DNA of 64,000 bases from Crambe crambe. Taxonomy: Eukaryota > Porifera > Demospongiae > Poecilosclerida > Crambeidae. The notes beneath the pieces are model-generated. The model worked only from the letters and a program-made list of their open reading frames with translations, was not told the origin of the DNA and did not search any database. Position 1 is the first letter of the stretch. Every line of letters starts with the position of its first letter. The stretch is taken from positions 5,084,001 to 5,148,000 of the forward strand of contig OZ004589.1 of assembly GCA_963924555.1 (NCBI GenBank), written 5' to 3'. Made by a program: the position numbers and the translations under genes. Of the stretch, positions 41,801 through 50,800 are shown one piece after another.

Positions 41801-44800
41801 TGGCATCCCATGAAGGATCAGTAACACAACTGTACTTTGATATGAGGGTGCCATGTGTCTCAAAACTCAAGATTAGCTAACCATTTCAAATACGGCTATT
41901 TTGAGGCCTGTTAGCTATAGCAGGTGGAACATAAATGTGGTGTCTAGATGGTGAAGGTTTCAGTACATTGTCACTCCTCTGTGCATGATGAGTTGTGATG
42001 TAGCTATCTTTGTTGCTGAACGCTCAGCACTGGTACATACCAGTGTGAGAATTTAGTAGGTGTTTATGGGTTTTCCAATTGGGGTGTCAGGCTCAATATC
42101 TGAACAAATTACTATAGATGGTCATTTGACCTTTAACCCTTCTAGCTAGAAGATTCCTTTAGCACGATTGACAATTTTTGACACTACCATATTTAGTCAT
42201 TTGTGAGGCTGTGAGGCTGGTATAATAACCCAGGCCTCCCAGCCAAGGTCTAGTCTTCATATCCAGCAAGGCTAAGGCTAAAAAGAATAAGGAGTTGAAC
42301 GAGGAGATTGATCATAGGGAACAACTAGAATCCACGATAGAAGACAAGGAGATGCTTGAATCAATGGCAAGGTTGATGAAGGAGCAATTGTTGATACTGG
42401 AACGTCTTCACAGAGAAAGAGATAACAGAGAGGAGAGAATGCAAAGGGAGCGACAAGAACGGGAAGAACAGATTCTGAGGGACCAGATGGAGCAGCAAGC
42501 AAGGTGGCAAGAGATGCAGAGGGAAGCTGAAGAGAAGCGGATGCAGCATGAAGTGAACCTGCTAAAAATGCAACAGGAATTTGAGGAGAGGCGACGCAAA
42601 ACCGAACAGAAGAGCAAGCTTGCAGATAGACTGGTTAAGTGGGAAGATCAAGTTATGATGACGATTTGGTGGATGGTGACCTCATCCAAAGTTGGATACA
42701 ATGTACACACTTGTCTTGCTCAAAATGGATGCATGTTGATTGTGTGGATGCTGGTGAAGAAGGCATGATTTGCCTACTTTGTGACACATTATTGCTATAC
42801 TGAGTTTAATGGTACTTCATATTGCTTTAGCTACCGTAAATCGGGAAATTTTCGTGTAAAATATCTTCGCGTTTTATTTTTTCGATGTGTTTATTATTCG
42901 TTTTTTGAATCACCCGCGAATTATTTTCAACAATGAAAATTTCACTACTAAATCCAGCTGGAGAAAATGGCAGCAAGTGCTAGCGTAGAGTTCCAGATCG
43001 CTTACTGTGTGTTCGTGGTACCGTGACATGTGGGATGCCAGTCTAGGTGAAATGCTAGAGTGTGAGGGAGCCAACGAATGAAAAGGACAGGTACGCGGTG
43101 GCAGTGAAGAAATCGGGTACGATTGTTGGACATGTGGTTGATAGAAAATCTCGAACTAACTAACTCTGCCTCCACTTCACAATTCACTCGAGCAATAGCC
43201 GGAAGACCATCTTTCACCTTCTGCTTCAAATACTTGAGGAGAGACTGCAATCTAGCTAGCTAGTACGCAATGTGCTTCCTACCGTATATTTTCAATGTTT
43301 TAATAATCCGTTGTAGAAAATATTTCACGTGTTTAATTTTCGTTGTTTGAGCCAACCGTGAATTATTTTTAACAGTGAAAATTTCCCGATTTACAGTATT
43401 GCATTTTTAAATATAATAATAAAATTAATGTTTTGGCATTGATTTTTTTGGTCATTATAATAAAGTGCAAGTTAGGGTAAAGGTCGACAATAGATATAGT
43501 GCAATGATATGGGAGGGCAACAATAGATGGAGTAGGACAAGAATAGATGGAGAGATATCCTTCGTCACATGTATCATATCTAACGTTAAGAATGTGCAAG
43601 GAAGTTTAATTCTGAGTTAGGAAGTAACCGTAAATGTTTTCCAAAAAAATTTTGAATTGCTATAAAGTTATGAATATTTCCTCCTAAAGTGTACAAGGAT
43701 CAATGACTTACGCTACCGCCCTTACTTGCCGACATTAGCATGCAATCCACTGTTTTGACATCACGAACGATGCAGGGGCGTGGTCTCGTACTGCCATGGC
43801 CACCGCCCTCTAATATTAAGCCATGCTGGCCGGCTGGAGCTTCATGACACGATTTAATAAATTATGTCACTTAATGATATTCATAGCATTATGTACGCGG
43901 CGCAACGCCTACATTTCTGAGCCTAGCCTTAATTGCATTGAGAGTCTCAAGTTATCAGTTACAGCACACTTGCTCCTCCATCTCATTATTTTTAGCAAAT
44001 ATGGATCCCTGTGAGAATGGACTCTACAGTATACTATGGTATGTACTTACTACAGGGAAACAGTGTCTTGAAGTTGGTAAGGTTTCTGTCACCAATAAAA
44101 CATATTCCACGAGGTTGTGCTTCAGTAGTTGTACCTTGAGTTGTAACCCAGCGAGGGGCACAAGCCTACATACAAAATACCTAGGTATATTTACACTCAC
44201 TCACTCACTCACTAAATTAAATACTAATTATTAGCTATGTAATAGTTAGAACACGGTAGTCTGGTGATTATGGCCAATAAACAACCGAATCCGAGGGCGC
44301 AGCCCGAGGATAAGGTTGTTTATTTGGCCATAATTACCAGGACTACCGTGTTCTAACTGTTATATATCCCCAGGGCGCACGATTTCATTGGTCGGTCTGT
44401 AGCTACCCCTTAGTTACAAAACAAAACGAAAACTCCTGCCATGGCTAGCTTGTCCCTGTCCTGGGATGTGCCGTTGCTTAGACGCCAACTCTACAGAGCC
44501 TCGTGCTCTCGAACTACGAGGCTCAACTCGAACTCCTCCCATGCCCACACCCAGCTATTAACGAGTTCCTCCACCCACGTTTTGTGTTTGCTAGCGACAG
44601 CGAAGCTAGCGGAAGGTATGACGCCTGAAAAAATACCAAATGGGCCTTAGAAATAATTTCTTCTTGTGGAAAATTGCAAGAAAAAAATAGCTATAAAGTT
44701 TCCTTGTGACCCAGCACCAGATGACTTCTTCATTTTCCAACAATCAGCTATAAACTACCCAGAGACAGAAATAGATTCTTTAGTAATAGTTAATGACAAT

Positions 44801-47800
44801 GTTATCTGATCATTATCTTCATAATCATCTTCTTCCAACAGTCAGCTATAAACTACCAACATAATACAGAGATACTCTTTAGTAATAGCTAGTTAATGAC
44901 AATGTTATCTGATCATTATCTCATCATTATCATCTTCTTCCAACAGTCAGCTTCAGAAAACCTAAAAATGTTGTTATTCATAGCCTGGGGAACAGTGCGT
45001 TTATGAGTCATAACGCATTTTACGAGGGAATTTATGACAGTAAGAGCACTTTTCTCTATTAGTCTGGCAGAACTTGGATTAAAGCTTGCATAAGGGTCTA
45101 TAGTTTTGTTGAGTGCATTTTGGGATCATTCTACACCCCTATTACACTATTCTACTTGCTGGACTTGTGTCAGCATTGGGCATTTAGCCATAGCAATAAC
45201 AATTTGAATGGTTGCCTAGCAACCATCTCATCTGGATAATCTCTGTCATTACACTTGCTGTGAATCACATTTTTAAACCAAAGTTAACATGGATTTATAT
45301 TAAAAGAATGTCCATAGCAGAAAAAAATGTAGTGTACTTAATATTTTCATTCAATTTGCTTCATCGTCAGATCCTGACTCTTCAACTATGGAAGCCAAGA
45401 AGTGCAATTTTTATGCATTTTGACTTTTTGCTCCGACTGGTCGGAGGCGGGATCGGAGATGGTGCGGCGACTCAGCTCCAACGGCCGAGAAGTGCATTCC
45501 GGGATCGGAGTTGGGATCGGAGGTGGGAAGCCAAGAAGGGCAACATTTTGTTTTGTGCTCCGACTGGTCGGAGGCGGGATCGGAGAGGCTTCCGACTGAG
45601 CTCCGACGGCCGAGAAGTGACCCTTCTCGGCCACCGTATGTTGCCCTTCTCGGCTTCCCGATCTCGCCTCTGATCCCAACCCCGACTCTGATCCCGACTC
45701 CGATCCCGAAATGCACTTCTCGGCCATCGGAGCTGAGTCACCACACCATCTCCGATCCCGCCTCCGACCAGTCGGAGCAAAAAGTCAAAATGCATAAAAA
45801 TTGCACTTCTCGGCTTCCATATTCAACTGCTTTTGTCTGTTCATTCTTCCTTCACAGCGACAAAATGCAGTGCAAGTCAAATAGGCTGCTACACATCCAC
45901 ATTTACTCGTGCTGCATGGAGTCTCTGATGCACATGAGCAGCTAACCAGTTTAAGGACATAATCTAGAGCTGGCAACTTGGTGGGAGGAGGTTGAAGGGA
46001 CTTTGTTTCCTCATCTCTAGACCATCCATATTGAGTGGGATCTAGATGTGGGGGTTCTTGGAGAGCCCTCCTCACATTGATAGTGGGCCCTTTTCACATT
46101 CTCTTGAAAGGCTTCTATTGTGGGTGTTAGCCTGGTAGGGAACAGAGCTTTGTCAATTTCAATGTTATTTATTTCAGTTTTTACCTTTTTAGATACCTTC
46201 TCAATCACATCACACATGTCATCTGTATCATCAGGTATCATGTGAAACATTTTAGCAGCAGTAGCTTTAAATGCTAATATTGTGGCAATTCCTGGCAATG
46301 AAAGGGCAATCATATCTCCTCCAAATTTCTTTATCATACTTGTTACTAGCTGCCGCCTAGAGAGTGCTTGCCCAACCTCCTCCATATATTTAGTGAATAA
46401 GGTGACTGAGCTATGAACAATAGTTTCATTATTAGTCAGATACCTAATAACTGAATTAAAAGCTTTATCGACAAGCTAATCAGTGATACAGGTCTGACGT
46501 CTAGGACACATAAAAGATGCCCTACAGTCTACATGACACCTGACATCTGCCGCATGCAGATCAGAAAGAACACCTGCCATTCTCACTCTTACTGAACATC
46601 ATTTCTTTTTTCACATGTTTCGTAGATTGCCTCTTTTAAGTCCCTATTTCTGAATTTTCCCCCTTCCCGGCAGATATATGCAGGACGCCATCTTCCTGGA
46701 TGCTTAGGATCCTTTTCAGTATTACACTGCTTGCCACAAAATAGACAATGCTGAAGAAAGGAAAAAGTTGGCTGTTCTGATTGCCTTGCTCATTTATTAG
46801 ATTTTCACTTAAACTTCGTGAACTGTCAGCCCTTTCATGTACTGCTTTCTGGATAGACTTCTCGTGACAGTATTTATCAACACACTTACGATGAACAGGA
46901 ATCCTTTCAATGCCTTGCTCTTGCTGATGTTCCAGCTCATAATAACATGTCATAATAACAGTGGTGTAGCCTCCAGTCAGGTTGGTCAGGTTTCAACCTG
47001 ACCACTTTTCCTGATCAACCTGAAACGCAATGACTCAAGCTTGCTTGAATCATCTGATGATGATTCACTGCCACCAAGAAATAACTGATAGTATTGACCT
47101 AAAACTAGTAGCAAATGATTTTATTTTAGCAAAGGATACCAGGGGCTGATCCAGAGTTTTTGCACCATGCATGGCTGCATGGAGTCTCCGCTACAGCCGG
47201 TACCACTTTTTGGATTTTGAAATAAATAAATGTATTTATGTATGCTCACTGAAATCCAACAAACTATACTAACACTTAATTAAGAACTTCAGGTACATTT
47301 CAGGGGCTTATCCAGGGGGAATGAAATGGGTCCCTCTCAAAATTAATGATAATTATTCATAAGCAACACATTGTAAAACCTATCAGATGCATATCGCTGG
47401 GTCTGAAATTCAACATAGAAATCAGTCCTTTAGGGCCGTAGACAAGTTTTTAGGTTTAGGTGCTAGCAAGTGTTCACCCATAAGATTGTGTAAATTATTT
47501 GTGATCACACCACATACTTAAAAAAGCAATACAGTGTAATCTCTGTTATCTATCCTACAAGCATTTGTAATGGATTTTAATAATTGTTTGAGAATTTTTT
47601 TGAGAGTGCTTTGCACAGGCACATAATTAGCAACTGCATAACAACAATCAGTAGTAAGTATCTTTTCAGAGCTGTTAGAGGCCTAAAGTCACCTGAATAA
47701 ACAAGCATCTACACCATCACCCTATGGTTATTATTAGCATCTTTATTTTTGATTTTTTTTTTTTTTTTTTTTTGTTCAGCCCTGCAGCATGGCTATTGGC

Positions 47801-50800
47801 AATTATCATGACTAGGTTGGTTATTACATCCACCCACTAATAAGAGTACTGAAGTGTGAAATTGTTGCTGCAAGTTATGTGGTATTCATCCACCCACTAA
47901 TTAGAGTAATGAAGTGTGAAATTGCATTGCTGCAAGTTATGTGGTATTCATCCGCCCACTAATTAGAGCAATGAAGTGTGAAATTGCATTGCTGCAAGTT
48001 ATGTTTTAAAATTCTGGCCAAATTTCAATAAAAATACTAAAGAATCAGTATGGTTGGAGGCTCTGGAGCCTAGCTGATTTAAGAAAGCCATGGCAAACCA
48101 AAATGGGTGTGATTTCTAAATTTTGGCACTATTTATTATTTACCCCTCTTCTTTAAAGGATCAGCCCCTGATAATCTTATAATAAAGCTGTTATCTTAGA
48201 TGCCTGCCACTCAGAGACTAGCATTCTCAAATGTATGGATTGTCCTTAATTACCTGAGAACTACAATGAGTCAAATGCTTTGAATAACCTAATGGTGCTG
48301 TGACACAGATGAAACTGATAGTTTATCCAAGTTCAGTTACAAATCAAACCACCACACCCAAAATAACAACTAGATCAACTGTAGCTTAGCTTCATAATTC
48401 TTGTCTAGCTAGTCTTTTCTCTGGCTCAAAACATTGTGTATGGTGCTTTAATTTACCATGAGGCTCTTTCATTTAAAATATTGCACCATGCAGTGAGTAC
48501 TGTGGCTAATGGTAATGAAAAGGGGGGGGGCAGGTCCCTTAGGCCCCTACCTGGATCAGCCCCTGGATACACGTCAATCTGTATTTTGCAAATTTTAATT
48601 ATCTTCGTGTATATCGCTAACATATAATGCACACAAAACTGTGTGGTTAGTCTATAGCTATGTACACTGTCCCACTTCAACCTGACCACTTGAATTTTCA
48701 AGGCTACATCACTGAATAACAATGCTTGAACCATACATATTGGTAGTGAGTGATGATGAAGCATATCTCATAGTCGACAAGACCATTATAGCAAAAGAAA
48801 ACCGGCAGCTGCATGCATGTACATGAATCACATGGCCTTGTAATTGTGCAAGAAATTTCAAGAATTTGACAAGTATGCAAATTCATAATGTGAAGTTTTC
48901 ACAGCTAATATTTCAATTTGCCCACTGCTGACAGAGATCCAGCAGGCAATTTTGAGAAGCTTACTATATGTAGAACAACTAGGAATAATAATAAAAACTA
49001 TAGACCATGCTGCAAGGTACAGCTAAAAATGTCCTTTATTCTGCCGGACTATATGGGAATAAATGTATTAGGTGGGATATATTACTACATATTATGCTTG
49101 TATAGCATAATGAAGGCATTGTTTTACCCACATTATGTATACTACCCCATGAGTCTTGACTCAGATACTGGAATCTACGTACCTTCAGAAGTAACTCTTA
49201 TCATGGGTTGATTTTGTAGGTTAGCTATGAAAGTTAGCTAGCTATAGATAATTCATGAAACTGATTCTTTTCATGCTGTGCTGTCAATCAACAAAAACAA
49301 AGGTACAATTAATAACAACTACAAAACTATAGCAACAACAACAACAATAAAAACCTAGTTAATACGTAGTTCATGGAATAAACCTGCAATGTTGACCATG
49401 CGTTATACTTTTTCCCACTAACATGATTATAGTGTGTGGGTTGCTTCACTCATCAGGGGTGAGATTTAATGTACAAGACCCTGTCCTAATCCATCTTATG
49501 ATTGGATTAATCTTTCCTCACCACAATATGGTCTCCATTGCTGTAAAGAAATGCTCCCATATACTGGCCTTGTTTTACCTCATACCTCCCAAACTGACGA
49601 AATTCATTTGTAATTTTAGCATCCGCTGCAAGAAGAATAGTTATTATTATTATTATAATTATACATTCAATTCACTACTAGCTTGGAACCCACGAGAATT
49701 CCATGACAAATTCATATAAAAATCTGGGCTTTTTACTAGTCTTGTACCCCATTTGATTTTCATAGCACAAGTGTATGTGAAAAAGGAATGAAAGGGTAGT
49801 GAATTACCAACCTCTACATTAATGCCAGATGAGTTTAGAGATAACAAGTTTATCCTTAGTATTAGCTCAACTAACGGGATTGGTCAAATAAGCGTCCCTC
49901 GCTTATAGCCTGGATGAAAATATCTCTACCACGAGAAGGAGTGTTTTGAATGCTATTGGTGAAGTCTGAATTTCCAAAATAACGTGAAGTATCTCCCCTG
50001 ATACCCTCACAATCACCAGGACCTATAGGACAACTGTACACAAGACCAGTTTTCTCTACAGCAGGAAGAAGAAGGTCTGACAAATTCAGACCTCCAGGGT
50101 ATGTGCCTCGAGGAGCACTGATGATAACTCTGCATGGAAATATAACACAGATCACTTCCCCTTCAAACTAAACAACAACAAACAAATAAACAAACAGAAA
50201 ACAGCAAATCAGAACTGCAAGGACCTGATTCAGGGGTGGGGTTGAGGCCCCTTTTGCTCCCTGCAGTCAGCACCCAACACTGGTGCCCCCCTCAAATTCT
50301 AATTTGCCCTCAAAAAATAATTTCAAAATCCCTGAAAAAGCAGTGAAGTTTATGCTATGTGCCCCCTCCCTCATTCTCTCTGTTCTAGTCAGCTATCTGA
50401 AACTCCAGGATCCAGCCCTAGCTGCAACCTATTACAGATAGTACTCAGATGTGATGCGTGGATCATCAAATTGATTAGCTTCTATTTACTCAAATTTTTG
50501 TGGTTGTACATCACAGAATGCTAAATTATGAATTCAAAGATGTGCACTTTCAGTATCCACAAAAAGATCATATCACTACATTCCACGGCAGTATAAACTG
50601 AATGAAAGTAGTGTAGCTAAGTGATAAGAATGACTTAAAAACAAGTTGCAAGAAATTCCATAATTATGACTACATAGAGTGGACACTCGATACAATCAAT
50701 CTCAAGCTTGCAATCACTTGTGATGTTGTGTGCAGGTGCAACAAGGTGAACCTATCAAACATCCATAATAATTGTGTCAAAATAATTTTAATAAAAAGCT

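Larger units (their letters stand above)
41591..44050. other. Integrin intron 4 (2.5 kb)
   Basis: Contains a plus-strand coiled-coil/PHD fragment (42267-42790) and a TA-flanked MITE (42834-43396). The remaining sequence has no supported gene. Confidence 0.5.
46969..48714. mobile_element. hAT-like element, outer
   Basis: Ends CAGTGGTGTAGCC and GGCTACATCACTG (one mismatch inverted) with AACCTGACCACTT words just inside both ends. The 5-bp word AATAA flanks both sides (46964-46968 and 48715-48719). A second element (47150-48565) is inserted inside. No transposase was found, so non-autonomous. Confidence 0.7.
44166..49521. other. Integrin intron 3 (5.4 kb)
   Basis: The second-largest integrin intron. 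It holds a palindrome (44237-44365), a tandem duplication (44733-44945), a hairpin element (45387-45821), a decayed cysteine-rich repeat gene (45360-46960) and nested hAT-like elements (46969-48714). The stretch 48715-49521 has no feature I can support. Confidence 0.5.

Noticed and set aside
43002-43250. Minus-strand open frame of 82 codons
   Set aside because: It lies inside the TA-flanked MITE at 42834-43396 and has no recognisable domain.
45212-45945. Overlapping open frames of 100-150 codons on both strands
   Set aside because: They cover the GC-rich hairpin element, whose repeated words keep several frames open at once. No protein family fits.
47828-48005. Possible CRISPR-like array (three repeats)
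   Set aside because: The whole unit is repeated without unique spacers, so it is a minisatellite; the setting is a eukaryotic transposon.
48453-48764. 103-codon minus-strand open frame
   Set aside because: It spans the junction of two nested transposon ends; the frame is accidental.
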